NCBI RefSeq assembly: GCF_900108565.1
Contig: NZ_LT629971.1
Location: 2,790,001 to 2,854,000 of the forward strand
Length of the DNA: 64,000 nt
Source: Mycolicibacterium rutilum
Lineage (GTDB): Bacteria > Actinomycetota > Actinomycetes > Mycobacteriales > Mycobacteriaceae
Direction of reading: 5' to 3'
Each line of letters opens with the position of its first letter. The first letter of the stretch is position 1. The translations under genes and the position numbers were made by a program. The notes under the pieces were generated by a model. It was not told the DNA's origin and did not search any database. It saw only the letters and a program-made list of their open reading frames with translations. This document shows positions 18,370 through 27,190 of this stretch, piece after piece.

Positions 18370-19722
18370 ATGGCTGCGCTGTCGGCTCTGGTCTTCGCGC
18401 TCAGCTGGTGGTTGGGGCTCTATCTGCTGGCCCGCGACCCGCGCAAACCCGTGCTGGTGCTGGCCGCGGTCGGGCTGACCAGTTTCGCGGTGGTCGTCGC
18501 GCTGGATGCGGTGCGCACGGTCAGCGGCGCGGAGGTCCTCGGCCGCATCGAGATCTACCTCGTCGCGGTGCCGGGCATCGCGTGGTTCGCGGTGCTGCTC
18601 GAGCTGTCCCGGCCCCGCGACACCTGGCGCAGCCGGGCAGGCGAACTGGGGCTGGTGGCTGCCGTCGCCGCGGTCGCGTTCGTCGGCGCGGCGATGGCGG
18701 GCAGCGTCGACGGGCCGCTGCGCACGGGCCACTGGGTGATGTTCGCCGCGATCTCGTTGTCGGCGCTGGGCGCGCTGGTGCACGCGGTGGCGCGGCGGTC
18801 CCAGCCGGGCCCGGTGGTCGGTTTCGTCGTGATCGCGACGCTGTTCTTCGCGCTGGGCAACGCGATCCTGGTCATCCCGCTCGGGCTGGTGCCGAGCTGG
18901 TTGGCGTTGGCGTCGACGGGGTTCGACGTCGCGCTGCTCGGCGTCGCGGTCGCGATCGGGGACGCGTTCGACGAGGGTCAGGCGCTGCGGGCCGACATGC
19001 TGCGCTCGTTCACCGCGACCGCCGTGGTGGCGGCGCTGTTCGGCGGGCAGGCGCTGGTGGTGCTGGCCGTCACCGGCCATGAGACGGCGCTGACCGTGCT
19101 GCTGTTCACCAGCCTGGCGGTCGCGATCGCGATCAACGTGCTCGCCGACCCGCTGGCCGGGATCCTGGACCGGCTGGCGTTCTCGCGCTCACCGGCGCTG
19201 CGCGCCGACCGGGCCGCGCTGCGCAGCACCGAGGCGGCGCTGCCGCTGCGCAAGGACAATCCGCTCGACGGCATCGACGAGGACACCTTCGCGCGGCTGA
19301 CCCGCCGTGCGCTCGGCCACTACGGCGACCTGTCCAAGCTGATCGCCAGCCCGCTGACCAAGCTGCCCGTCATCGACGAGCGGCTGGCCGCGCGCGGCGC
19401 CCCGGACCAACCGCTCGAGCGCGCCAACGAACTCAAGGCGCTGCTGGCCGAGCGGATCGCCCGGCTCAAACCGCGCGACGCCGGCGACTTCGGCACCACC
19501 GAGGAGTGGCGGCACTACAACTCGCTGTACTTCCCGTACGTCGTCGGTGTGCGGGCCTACGCGCAGAACGCCACCGCCGCCGGGCTCGACCCCGTCGCGC
19601 GCCAGGCCTGGCAGTGGTTCGTCACCGAGGTGCCGCAGCGGTCGCTGCACAACTGGCAGAACGCCGCCGCGCGGCTGATCGCCGCCGACCTGCGCGGCAC
19701 CCTGGTCACCGCCCCCGACTGA
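18370..19722 (+). CDS. Integral membrane protein with soluble C-terminal domain, unknown function
   Basis: A 450-residue protein. Residues 1-250 carry about seven to eight hydrophobic helices arranged like the sensor part of 7TM histidine kinases. Residues 270-450 are soluble, with [38 protein letters not shown] and a Trp-rich [22 protein letters not shown]; no kinase, HTH or cyclase motif is seen. It starts 15 nt after the Z-prenyl synthase, so it may be cotranscribed. Possibly a degenerate or partner sensor; this is inference only. Confidence 0.75.
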   Translation: MAALSALVFALSWWLGLYLLARDPRKPVLVLAAVGLTSFAVVVALDAVRTVSGAEVLGRIEIYLVAVPGIAWFAVLLELSRPRDTWRSRAGELGLVAAVAAVAFVGAAMAGSVDGPLRTGHWVMFAAISLSALGALVHAVARRSQPGPVVGFVVIATLFFALGNAILVIPLGLVPSWLALASTGFDVALLGVAVAIGDAFDEGQALRADMLRSFTATAVVAALFGGQALVVLAVTGHETALTVLLFTSLAVAIAINVLADPLAGILDRLAFSRSPALRADRAALRSTEAALPLRKDNPLDGIDEDTFARLTRRALGHYGDLSKLIASPLTKLPVIDERLAARGAPDQPLERANELKALLAERIARLKPRDAGDFGTTEEWRHYNSLYFPYVVGVRAYAQNATAAGLDPVARQAWQWFVTEVPQRSLHNWQNAAARLIAADLRGTLVTAPD

Positions 19723-19803
19723 CACCTGCGCTGACCTGCTTCTGGCAGTGGTTGGCAGCGTTCTGTGTACAGCTGGCAGCGGCTGCTGCGCAGTGTCGAA
19801 GCC

Positions 19804-20229
19804 ATGACCACCGCCACTCGCACCGGCCTCGATGGCCGGGCCCCGACGGACTCGCTGCTGCGTTTCGCGCTGCGCGCCGACGCAACCCTGTGCGCGGCTC
19901 TCGGCCTGCTCATCGCCACCGCCGCCGACCCGCTCAGCCGGCTGTCCGGCCTGTCGGCCACCAGCGAGTGGATCGCCGGCGTCGCGCTCGTCGCCTACGG
20001 CACGGCGCTCTACCTGGCCGCCGGGGTGCCGCGCGTGCGCCGCGTCGGCGTCGGTGTGCTGGCGGGCAACGTCGCGTTCGCGGCCACCGTCGCGGTCGTC
20101 GTCACCGCGGGCTGGCTGCCGCTGACCGAGTTCGGCGCCGTCTCGGTCCTCACGTTCGCCGCCCTCACCCTCGGGCTTGCCTACGTCCAGTACCGCGGGG
20201 TCCGTCGCCTCGATGCGGCCCCTACATGA
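19804..20229 (+). CDS. Small four-helix membrane protein (tandem paralogue 1)
   Basis: A 141-residue protein with about four membrane helices and the N-terminal segment DSLLRFALRADATLCAALGL. The next gene has the matching DALLRFAMRADAVLTGLAGI and the same length and ending pattern (YVQYRG... versus LQYQGW...), so the two are tandem duplicates. Function unknown. Confidence 0.75.
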   Translation: MTTATRTGLDGRAPTDSLLRFALRADATLCAALGLLIATAADPLSRLSGLSATSEWIAGVALVAYGTALYLAAGVPRVRRVGVGVLAGNVAFAATVAVVVTAGWLPLTEFGAVSVLTFAALTLGLAYVQYRGVRRLDAAPT

Positions 20230-20305
20230 CCGGTCCGGAGCCGCCGTCGTAAGAGGTTGCGGCGTCGGCTCCGGAACGGTTCCCCCACCACAGAAAGGAA
20301 GTTCG

Positions 20306-20716
20306 ATGACCGCCATCTCCCTGCCGAGGCTCAACGAGTCCACCGACGCGCTGCTGCGCTTCGCGATGCGCGCCGACGCGGTCCTGACCGGCCTGGCCGG
20401 CATCGCCTCCGTCCCGCTGGCGCGCTGGCTGGCCGAGACCTCGGGCACCACCGTCGCTTTCGAGTACGCGATGGCCGCGTTCTTCGTCGTCTACGGGCTG
20501 GCGGTGCTGGCGCTGGCGGCGCTGCCGTCGGTCTCTCGCGCCGGCATGGCCGTGATCGTCGCCAATGTGGTGTACGCGGTCGCGGCCGTGGTGCTGGTGC
20601 TGTCCGGGGTGTTCGCGCTGACCACGATCGGCGTGGTGCTCATCCTCGCGACCGGTGTCTACACGCTGGCGTTCGCCGAGCTGCAGTACCAGGGTTGGCG
20701 TCGGCTGAAGCGCTGA
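20306..20716 (+). CDS. Small four-helix membrane protein (tandem paralogue 2)
   Basis: A 136-residue protein with about four membrane helices, paralogous to the preceding gene 76 nt upstream. AGAAAGGAAG lies a few nt before ATG 20306 and is a good ribosome binding site. Function unknown. A convergent hairpin terminator follows. Confidence 0.78.
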   Translation: MTAISLPRLNESTDALLRFAMRADAVLTGLAGIASVPLARWLAETSGTTVAFEYAMAAFFVVYGLAVLALAALPSVSRAGMAVIVANVVYAVAAVVLVLSGVFALTTIGVVLILATGVYTLAFAELQYQGWRRLKR

Positions 20717-20728
20717 CCTGTTGCGGCT

Positions 20729-20762
20729 CAAGCCCGTTCGGCGGTGACGCCGGGCGGGCTTG
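20729..20762. terminator. Hairpin between convergent genes, probable bidirectional terminator
   Basis: CAAGCCCG (20729-20736) pairs with CGGGCTTG (20755-20762), and an inner GGC/GCC stem lies in the loop. It sits in the 52-nt gap between two convergent stop codons. No T tract, as is common in mycobacteria. Confidence 0.55.
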
Positions 20763-20768
20763 GGCATG

Positions 20769-21716
20769 TCAGAGCTTGCGCAGCCGCAACCGGTTGATGG
20801 AGTGGTCGGCGTCCTTGCGCAGCACCAGCGTCGCGCGCGGCCGGGTCGGCAGGATGTTCTCGATCAGGTTGGGCCGGTTGATCGAATGCCAGATGTCGCG
20901 GGCGGCGAACACCGCCTGCTCGTCGGTCAATGTCGCGTAGTGGTGGAAGTGCGACGCCGGATCGGCGAACGCCGTCGACCGCAGACCCAGGAACCGGTCG
21001 ATGTACCACTGCTCGATGTCGTCGATGCGGGCGTCGACGTAGACCGAGAAGTCGAACAGGTCCGAGACCATCAGCGTCGGACCGGTCTGTAACACGTTGA
21101 GACCCTCGAGGATCAGGATGTCGGGATGCCGCACGACCTGCTTCTCGCTCGGCACGATGTCGTAGAGCAGATGCGAGTACACCGGCGCGCACGCGTGATC
21201 GGCCCCGGACTTGACCGTCGTGACGAAACGCATCAGCGCACGCCGGTCGTAGCTTTCCGGAAAGCCTTTGCGGCCCATCAGGTTTCGTCGCACCAACTCG
21301 GAGTTGGGGTAGAGGAAGCCGTCGGTGGTGACCAGGTCGACGCGCGGATGGTGTTCCCAGCGGGCCAGAAGTGCCTGCAGCACACGGGCGGTGGTGGACT
21401 TGCCGACGGCCACGCTGCCGGCCACCCCGATGACGAACGGCACCGGCCGGTCCGGGTTCTGCTGCACTCCGGACGAATCACCGAGGAACTCGGCCGTCGT
21501 CGCGAACAACCGCTGGCGCGCGGCGACCTGCAGGTGGATCAACCGGGCCAGCGGCAGGTAGACCTCTTCGACCTCGAGCAGGTCGATCTTCTCGCCGATA
21601 CCGCGGAGCTGCTTGAGTTCGTCCTCGGTGAGCTTGAGCGGCGTCGACATGCGCAGATTCCGCCACTGACTCCGGTCGAACTCCACGTATGGGCTGGGTT
21701 CACTCAGCCGCGCCAT
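20769..21716 (-). CDS. coaA: Pantothenate kinase (type I)
   Basis: A 315-residue kinase catalysing the first step of coenzyme A synthesis, phosphorylation of pantothenate. The Walker A motif is [12 protein letters not shown] at about 98-108. [18 protein letters not shown] and [20 protein letters not shown] are CoaA signatures. The length is close to M. tuberculosis CoaA (Rv1092c, 312). It is divergent from the DUF885 gene with only 30 nt between start codons, so the promoters must overlap. Confidence 0.94.
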   Translation of the reverse strand: MARLSEPSPYVEFDRSQWRNLRMSTPLKLTEDELKQLRGIGEKIDLLEVEEVYLPLARLIHLQVAARQRLFATTAEFLGDSSGVQQNPDRPVPFVIGVAGSVAVGKSTTARVLQALLARWEHHPRVDLVTTDGFLYPNSELVRRNLMGRKGFPESYDRRALMRFVTTVKSGADHACAPVYSHLLYDIVPSEKQVVRHPDILILEGLNVLQTGPTLMVSDLFDFSVYVDARIDDIEQWYIDRFLGLRSTAFADPASHFHHYATLTDEQAVFAARDIWHSINRPNLIENILPTRPRATLVLRKDADHSINRLRLRKL

Positions 21717-21733
21717 GCGCTCAGTCTTGCATT

Positions 21734-21739
21734 TAACGT
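21734..21739 (+). promoter_or_regulatory. -10 box, leaderless promoter of DUF885 gene
   Basis: TAACGT ends 7 nt before ATG 21747. It lies in the 30-nt gap shared with the divergent coaA. Confidence 0.5.
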
Positions 21740-21746
21740 TGAGGCC

Positions 21747-22958
21747 ATGGACGTCAGCACCTCAGATTCGTTGGTCCGCGAGTATCTGCTGCTCGGTCTG
21801 CGCTTCGACCGGGTGGAGGACGGCTACGTCGACGCGTTCACCGGGGACCCCGCGCTGCGCCGGGCGGTGGCCGCCGAACCGCAGCCCGATCCGGCCGACC
21901 TTGCGCGGCAGGCCGAGCGGCTGCTGACCGAGCTCCCGGCCGCCGACGGGCTGGACCCGGCGCGGGCCGACTACATCGCCGCGCACCTGCGGGCGCTGGC
22001 CTGCGCGGGCCGCAAGTTCGCCGGCGAGGACGTCGGCTTCGTCGACGAGGTCGAGGCCTACTTCGACGTGCACATCAGCAAGGGGGACCCGGACCGCTAC
22101 CGCGACGCGCACCGCAGGCTCGACGAGGTGCTCGCCGGCGCGGGCCCGCTGGCCGACCGGATGCAGGCCTACCGGGCCGGCGAGGAGATCCCGCCGGCGC
22201 GCCTCGAGGAGTGCATCCACGCGTTCTCCAGCGCGCTGCGCGACCGGGTGCGCGCCGAGTATCCGCTGCCCGACGCCGAGACCATCAGCTACGAGGTCGT
22301 CACCGACAAGCCGTGGTCGGGTTTCAACTACTACCTCGGCGACTACAAGTCGACCGTCGCGGTCAACGCCGACCTCAAGCAGCAGATGGCCAACCTGCCG
22401 CGGCTGGTGGCCCACGAGTCCTATCCCGGCCACCACACCGAGCACTGCCGCAAGGAAGCGGGTCTCGTCGAGACCAGAGGTCAGGCGGAGCAGACGATCT
22501 TCCTGGTCAACACGCCGCAGTGCCTGATGGCCGAGGGCCTCGCCGACCTGGCGCTCTACGCGGCGATCGGCCCGGAGTGGGGCGGCTGGGCCGCCGAGAT
22601 CTACGCCGACCTCGGCCTGCGGTTCGACGGTGAGCGCGCGCAGACGATCGCCGACGCGACGGCCGCGCTGGCCGACGTGCGCCAGGACGCGGCGCTGATG
22701 CTGCACGACGAGCACCGCGATGTCGACGACGTCGTCGCGTTCCTCAAGCGGTGGCTGCTGGTCAACGACGAACGCGCCCGCCAGATGCTGCGGTTTCTGT
22801 CGTCGCCGCTGTGGCGGGCCTACACCAGCACCTACATCGAGGGCTACCGGCTGCTGCGCGGGTGGCTGGACGCGCGCCCCGACGGCGTCAGCCTGACCCA
22901 GCGGTTCACCACCCTGCTCGACGAGCCGCTGATCCCGTCGTCGCTGCGGGCCGCCTAG
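21747..22958 (+). CDS. DUF885-family zinc metallopeptidase-like protein
   Basis: A 403-residue protein with the DUF885 zinc motif [13 protein letters not shown] (His223, Glu224, His229, His230), an HExxxHH variant of gluzincin sites. A downstream glutamate in [13 protein letters not shown] is the probable third ligand. The rest is helical, as in the family. No signal peptide is visible, so it is probably cytosolic. Substrate unknown. The position between coaA and glyA suggests only housekeeping context. Confidence 0.85.
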   Translation: MDVSTSDSLVREYLLLGLRFDRVEDGYVDAFTGDPALRRAVAAEPQPDPADLARQAERLLTELPAADGLDPARADYIAAHLRALACAGRKFAGEDVGFVDEVEAYFDVHISKGDPDRYRDAHRRLDEVLAGAGPLADRMQAYRAGEEIPPARLEECIHAFSSALRDRVRAEYPLPDAETISYEVVTDKPWSGFNYYLGDYKSTVAVNADLKQQMANLPRLVAHESYPGHHTEHCRKEAGLVETRGQAEQTIFLVNTPQCLMAEGLADLALYAAIGPEWGGWAAEIYADLGLRFDGERAQTIADATAALADVRQDAALMLHDEHRDVDDVVAFLKRWLLVNDERARQMLRFLSSPLWRAYTSTYIEGYRLLRGWLDARPDGVSLTQRFTTLLDEPLIPSSLRAA

Positions 22959-22982
22959 AAGTCTCCGCCGATGCGCGGGGAT

Positions 22983-22988
22983 TAGGCT
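22983..22988 (+). promoter_or_regulatory. -10 box, leaderless promoter of glyA
   Basis: TAGGCT lies 7 nt before ATG 22996, with no Shine-Dalgarno sequence. Confidence 0.5.
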
Positions 22989-22995
22989 GAGCACC

Positions 22996-24465
22996 ATGAC
23001 TGCAGACCCCGTGACCTCCCACGCTCCGGGCGCGGAATACGCCGAGACCGCGAGCGCCGCCTACCGGGCCGCGCTGCAGGTCATCGAGAGCGTGGAACCG
23101 CGCATCGCCGCCGCGACCCGCAAAGAGCTTGCCGATCAACGCGACTCGCTGAAGCTGATCGCCAGCGAGAACTACGCCTCGCCGGCCGTGCTGCTCACGA
23201 TGGGCTCCTGGTTCTCCGACAAGTACGCCGAGGGCACGATCGGGCACCGCTTCTACGCGGGCTGCCAGAACGTCGACACCGTCGAGAGCCTGGCCGCCGA
23301 GCACGCCCGCGAACTGTTCGGCGCGCCGTACGCGTACGTGCAGCCGCACTCGGGCATCGACGCCAACCTCGTCGCGTTCTGGGCGATCCTGGCCACCCGC
23401 GTCGAGGCGCCCGAACTGGCCAACCTCGGCGCCAAGCACGTCAACGACCTGTCCGAGGCGGACTGGGAGACGTTGCGCAACAAGCTCGGCAACCAGCGGC
23501 TGCTCGGTATGTCGCTCGACGCCGGCGGGCACCTCACCCACGGGTTCCGGCCCAACATCTCCGGCAAGATGTTCCACCAGCGCAGCTACGGCACCGACCC
23601 GCACACCGGGTTCCTCGACTACGACGCGGTTGCCAAGGCCGCGCGCGAGTTCAAGCCGCTGATCATCGTCGCCGGCTACTCGGCCTATCCGCGGCGGGTC
23701 AACTTCGCCACGATGCGCGAGATCGCCGACGAGGTCGGCGCGACGCTGATGGTCGACATGGCCCACTTCGCCGGCCTGGTCGCGGGCAAGGTGTTCACCG
23801 GCGACGAGGACCCGGTGCCGCACGCCCACGTCACCACGACGACGACGCACAAGTCGCTGCGCGGGCCGCGCGGCGGCATGGTGTTGGCCCAGCCCGAGTA
23901 CTCCGACGCCGTCGACAAGGGCTGCCCGATGGTGCTCGGCGGTCCGCTGTCGCATGTGATGGCCGCCAAGGCCGTCGCGCTCGCCGAGGCCCGGCAGCCC
24001 GCCTTCCAGGCGTACGCGCGCCGCGTCGCGGACAACGCGCAGGCGCTGGCCGACGGCTTCCTCAAGCGCGACGCCAACCTGGTCACCGGCGGCACCGACA
24101 ACCACATCGTGCTGCTCGACGTCACCTCGTTCGGGCTGACCGGCCGCCAGGCCGAGTCCGCGCTGCTCGACGCCGGCATCGTCACCAACCGCAACTCGGT
24201 GCCCGCCGACCCGAACGGCGCCTGGTACACCAGCGGCATCCGGCTGGGCACGCCGGCGCTGACCACCCGCGGGTTCGGTCCCGACGATTTCGACCGGGTG
24301 GCCGAGTTGATCGTCGACGTGCTGTCCAACACGACGCCGACGCAGGCCTCGTCGGGACCGTCGAAGGCGAAGTACACGTTGGCCGACGGCACCGCCGAGC
24401 GGGTGCACGCCGCGTCCGCGGAGCTGCTCGAGGCCAACCCGCTGTATCCGGGGCTGACGCTGTAG
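22996..24465 (+). CDS. glyA: Serine hydroxymethyltransferase, long form
   Basis: A 489-residue PLP enzyme interconverting serine and glycine with tetrahydrofolate. [19 protein letters not shown] and [10 protein letters not shown] form the active-site start, and the PLP lysine is in [15 protein letters not shown]. Compared with the roughly 426-residue M. tuberculosis GlyA1, it carries an N-terminal extension of about 30 residues and an insert of about 30 residues (near 137-170, before [14 protein letters not shown]) found in a longer actinobacterial subtype. The syntenic position (coaA-glyA-desA2) is the same, which suggests replacement of the gene by a different subtype. Confidence 0.92.
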   Translation: MTADPVTSHAPGAEYAETASAAYRAALQVIESVEPRIAAATRKELADQRDSLKLIASENYASPAVLLTMGSWFSDKYAEGTIGHRFYAGCQNVDTVESLAAEHARELFGAPYAYVQPHSGIDANLVAFWAILATRVEAPELANLGAKHVNDLSEADWETLRNKLGNQRLLGMSLDAGGHLTHGFRPNISGKMFHQRSYGTDPHTGFLDYDAVAKAAREFKPLIIVAGYSAYPRRVNFATMREIADEVGATLMVDMAHFAGLVAGKVFTGDEDPVPHAHVTTTTTHKSLRGPRGGMVLAQPEYSDAVDKGCPMVLGGPLSHVMAAKAVALAEARQPAFQAYARRVADNAQALADGFLKRDANLVTGGTDNHIVLLDVTSFGLTGRQAESALLDAGIVTNRNSVPADPNGAWYTSGIRLGTPALTTRGFGPDDFDRVAELIVDVLSNTTPTQASSGPSKAKYTLADGTAERVHAASAELLEANPLYPGLTL

Positions 24466-24469
24466 AACG

Positions 24470-24484
24470 CCGCGCGACGCGCGG
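24470..24484 (+). terminator. Probable terminator after glyA
   Basis: CCGCGCG-A-CGCGCGG forms a very GC-rich hairpin 5 nt after the glyA stop, followed shortly by AATTTTA. Confidence 0.5.
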
Positions 24485-24514
24485 CCGCGGAATTTTATGA
24501 TTCCCACAGAATTG

Positions 24515-24527
24515 GGTTACTGTAACC
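24515..24527 (+). promoter_or_regulatory. Palindromic operator overlapping desA2 -10 box
   Basis: GGTTAC-T-GTAACC is a perfect inverted repeat. It contains the -10 box TACTGT (24518-24523), which ends 6 nt before ATG 24530, so a bound protein would block the leaderless promoter directly. The regulator is not identified. Confidence 0.6.
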
Positions 24528-24529
24528 GC

Positions 24530-25357
24530 ATGGCACAGAAACCTGTACCCAATGCGCTGATCCTCGAACTCGAGCCGGTCGTGCAGCAGGAGCTGCGTCG
24601 TCATATCGACAGCGAGGACCTGTGGTACGCGCACGACTACGTGCCCTTCGATCAGGGCGAGAACTTCGCGTTCCTCGGCGGGCGGGACTGGGATCCGTCG
24701 CAGGTGACGCTGCCCAGCGACGTCACCGATGCGCTGGAGATCCTGCTCATCACCAAGGACAACCTGGCGAGCTTCCACCGCGAGTTCGTGTTCAGCTTCA
24801 TCCTCGAGGAGAAGTGGGGCCGCTGGATCGGTCGCTGGACGGCCGAAGAGCATCTGCACGCGATCGCGCTGCGCAACTACCTCGTCGTCACCCGTGAGAT
24901 CGACCCGGCCGCCAACGAGGACGTCCGCGTCGAGCACGTGATGAAGGGCTACCGCGCCGACACCTACAGCCAGGTCGAGCGGCTGGTGTTCATGGCGTTC
25001 TTCGAGCGCGCGCACGCGGTGTTCTGCCGCAATCTCGAGGCCAGGATCACCGAGCCGGTCCTCAAGGGCCTGATCGGGCGCATCGCCACCGACGAGGAGC
25101 GGCACGAGGAGTTCTTCGCCAACCTGGTCGCGCACCTGCTGACGTCGAGCCGCGACGAGACCGTCGAGGCGATCGCGCGGCGCGCGGCCGAACTCGAGGT
25201 CGTCGGCGGCGACATCGACGCGTACGCCGACAAGGTGAAGCACATGGCCGAGGTCGGCATATTCGGGCCCGACCAGTTGCGCCAGGTGATCGCCGACCGG
25301 ATTGCCGCCTGGGGCCTGGCCGACGAGCCCACGCTCCGCGAGTTCACACCCGCGTAA
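24530..25357 (+). CDS. desA2: Acyl-ACP desaturase-family protein DesA2
   Basis: A 275-residue soluble diiron protein of the stearoyl-ACP desaturase fold, equal in length to M. tuberculosis DesA2 (Rv1094). Iron-ligand helices are seen in REFVFSFILEEKWGRW, TAEEHLHAIALRNY and IATDEERHEEFF, where EENRH/DEKRH-type motifs are expected in plant enzymes. The first motif here is EEHLH and the second DEERH. It may have a role in mycolate-precursor desaturation, though activity of DesA2 is less certain than that of DesA1/A3. It is preceded by a palindromic operator. Confidence 0.9.
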   Translation: MAQKPVPNALILELEPVVQQELRRHIDSEDLWYAHDYVPFDQGENFAFLGGRDWDPSQVTLPSDVTDALEILLITKDNLASFHREFVFSFILEEKWGRWIGRWTAEEHLHAIALRNYLVVTREIDPAANEDVRVEHVMKGYRADTYSQVERLVFMAFFERAHAVFCRNLEARITEPVLKGLIGRIATDEERHEEFFANLVAHLLTSSRDETVEAIARRAAELEVVGGDIDAYADKVKHMAEVGIFGPDQLRQVIADRIAAWGLADEPTLREFTPA

Positions 25358-25447
25358 CCGCGTTTTCACCGTCGCCGCAGCGCGACGGCAAACACTCCGG
25401 CGCGCCTGCACGGCGCAAGTGCCACAACGGGAGTAGCGTCGTTTCCG

Positions 25448-25579
25448 ATGGCTAGCGACGTGCTCTGCTATCCGGGCGGTACCCGATTGCGATCGCGAGA
25501 GGGCCGGCCCCGGCCCTGGTGCCGCAGTGTCCGCCGACAGGTTCGCGGGGGACCCGCGGATAGCAGGAGCGCTACGTGA
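25448..25579 (+). CDS. phoAT: Candidate PhoAT, small gene overlapping phoH2
   Basis: A 43-codon frame, ATG 25448 to TGA 25579, overlaps the phoH2 GTG by 4 nt (GTGA), the arrangement of a translationally coupled antitoxin-toxin pair. The product is short and very Arg-rich ([17 protein letters not shown] at its end). Mycobacterial phoH2 is known to be preceded by the small overlapping gene phoAT. The open frame runs back to the desA2 stop without interruption, and GTG 25460 is an alternative start, so the true N-terminus is uncertain. I could not compare it with known PhoAT sequences. Confidence 0.5.
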   Translation: MASDVLCYPGGTRLRSREGRPRPWCRSVRRQVRGGPADSRSAT

Positions 25580-26889
25580 TCGATTCGCCTCTCCGGACTT
25601 ATGTGCTCGACACCTCCGTGTTGCTGTCAGATCCCTGGGCCTGCACGCGCTTTGCCGAGCATGAGGTCGTGGTGCCGCTGGTGGTCATCAGCGAGTTGGA
25701 AGCCAAACGGCACCACCACGAACTCGGCTGGTTCGCGCGCCAGGCACTGCGCATGTTCGACGATCTGCGGCTGGAACACGGGCGGCTTGATCAGCCGATT
25801 CCCGTTGGCACGCAAGGCGGCACGCTGCATGTCGAGCTGAACCACAGTGACCCGACGGTGTTGCCCGCCGGATTCCGCAACGAGAGCAACGACGCGCGCA
25901 TCCTCACCGTCGCGGCCAACCTCGCCGCCGAAGGCAAGCACGTCACGTTGGTCAGCAAGGACATCCCACTGCGGGTCAAGGCCGGTGCGGTGGGGTTGTC
26001 GGCCGACGAGTACCACGCGCAGGACGTCGTGACGTCCGGCTGGACCGGCATGGCGGAGGTCGAAGTCGGTGGCGACGACGTCGACGCGTTGTTCGCCGAC
26101 GGCGAGATCGATCTGGAAGCTGCGCGAGATCTGCCGTGCCACACCGGAATTCGACTGCTCGGCGGCAGCTCACACGCACTCGGCCGGGTGACCGCCGAGA
26201 AGCGGGTGCAGTTGGTGCGCGGCGACCGGGAGGCGTTCGGGTTGCGCGGCAGGTCGGCCGAACAGCGGGTGGCGCTCGACCTGCTGCTCGACGAGTCCGT
26301 CGGCATTGTCTCGCTCGGCGGCAAGGCGGGCACCGGCAAGTCGGCGCTGGCGTTGTGCGCGGGCCTGGAGGCGGTGCTGGAACGCCGGACACAGCGCAAG
26401 GTCGTGGTGTTCCGGCCGCTCTACGCCGTCGGCGGTCAGGACCTCGGCTACCTGCCCGGCAGCGAGAGCGAGAAGATGGGCCCTTGGGCCCAAGCGGTTT
26501 TCGACACGCTCGAAGGTCTGGCCAGCCCCGCGGTGCTCGAAGAGGTGCTCTCGCGCGGCATGCTCGAGGTGCTTCCGCTGACCCACATCCGCGGCCGCTC
26601 GCTGCACGACTCGTTCGTGATCGTCGACGAGGCGCAGTCGCTGGAACGCAACGTCCTGCTGACCGTGCTGTCGCGGTTGGGTGCGGGTTCGCGCGTGGTG
26701 CTGACTCACGACGTCGCGCAGCGGGACAACCTGCGCGTCGGCCGCCACGACGGCGTCGCGGCGGTGATCGAGAAGCTCAAGGGCCACCCGTTGTTCGCCC
26801 ACATCACGCTGCTGCGCAGCGAGCGCTCGCCGATCGCCGCGCTGGTCACCGAGATGCTCGAGGAGATCAGCCCGGGCGCGCTGCCGTGA
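25576..26889 (+). CDS. phoH2: PhoH2, PIN-domain RNase fused to PhoH ATPase/helicase
   Basis: A 437-residue two-domain protein. The N-terminal PIN domain (about 1-150) has acidic residues in [11 protein letters not shown] and VISELEAKR, with a later NDARI. The C-terminal PhoH domain has Walker [12 protein letters not shown] at about 249-259 and Walker [14 protein letters not shown]. The family unwinds and cleaves RNA. GTG 25576 has AGGAG 6 nt upstream and overlaps the candidate phoAT stop. Corresponds to Rv1095. Confidence 0.93.
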   Translation: MIDSPLRTYVLDTSVLLSDPWACTRFAEHEVVVPLVVISELEAKRHHHELGWFARQALRMFDDLRLEHGRLDQPIPVGTQGGTLHVELNHSDPTVLPAGFRNESNDARILTVAANLAAEGKHVTLVSKDIPLRVKAGAVGLSADEYHAQDVVTSGWTGMAEVEVGGDDVDALFADGEIDLEAARDLPCHTGIRLLGGSSHALGRVTAEKRVQLVRGDREAFGLRGRSAEQRVALDLLLDESVGIVSLGGKAGTGKSALALCAGLEAVLERRTQRKVVVFRPLYAVGGQDLGYLPGSESEKMGPWAQAVFDTLEGLASPAVLEEVLSRGMLEVLPLTHIRGRSLHDSFVIVDEAQSLERNVLLTVLSRLGAGSRVVLTHDVAQRDNLRVGRHDGVAAVIEKLKGHPLFAHITLLRSERSPIAALVTEMLEEISPGALP

Positions 26890-26893
26890 CCCG

Positions 26894-27166
26894 CTAGTGG
26901 CGGCGGCCGGTCTGGACCAGGTACCAGCCGGCGGCCGCCGCGCCACCCAGCGCCAGCACCCGATCGCCCCGACCGCTCCTCGGCAGGTCCAGCAGTGACA
27001 CGAGACCCAGCACAGCGAACCCCGCGCCGAGGGCGGGCTGACTGGTGGCCGTCGTGACCAGCGCGGGAGCTTGAGCGGTCATCGGTGGGGCAGCTTCATC
27101 GGTGCGCACCGGTTCTCCTGTCGATGGCGTGGCCGGGGGAGCGACTCGACGGTAAACCTGTTGCAC
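26894..27166 (-). CDS. Small possible membrane protein, unknown
   Basis: 90 residues from GTG 27166 or about 62 from ATG 27082. The first part is Pro/Thr/Ala-rich, followed by two short hydrophobic stretches (GAGFAVLGLVSLLDL and VLALGGAAAAGWYLV). It is convergent with phoH2 (4 nt apart). No ribosome binding site is obvious at either start. It may be real because it fills the gap cleanly, but support is modest. Confidence 0.45.
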   Translation of the reverse strand: MQQVYRRVAPPATPSTGEPVRTDEAAPPMTAQAPALVTTATSQPALGAGFAVLGLVSLLDLPRSGRGDRVLALGGAAAAGWYLVQTGRRH

Positions 27167-27190
27167 CGCACAGGGGAATAGGGACTTTCC

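Noticed and set aside
17473..19080. N-terminal extension of the hemolysin III frame far upstream
   Set aside because: The extension is antisense to the Z-prenyl synthase and a membrane protein; a strong ribosome binding site supports ATG 17472.
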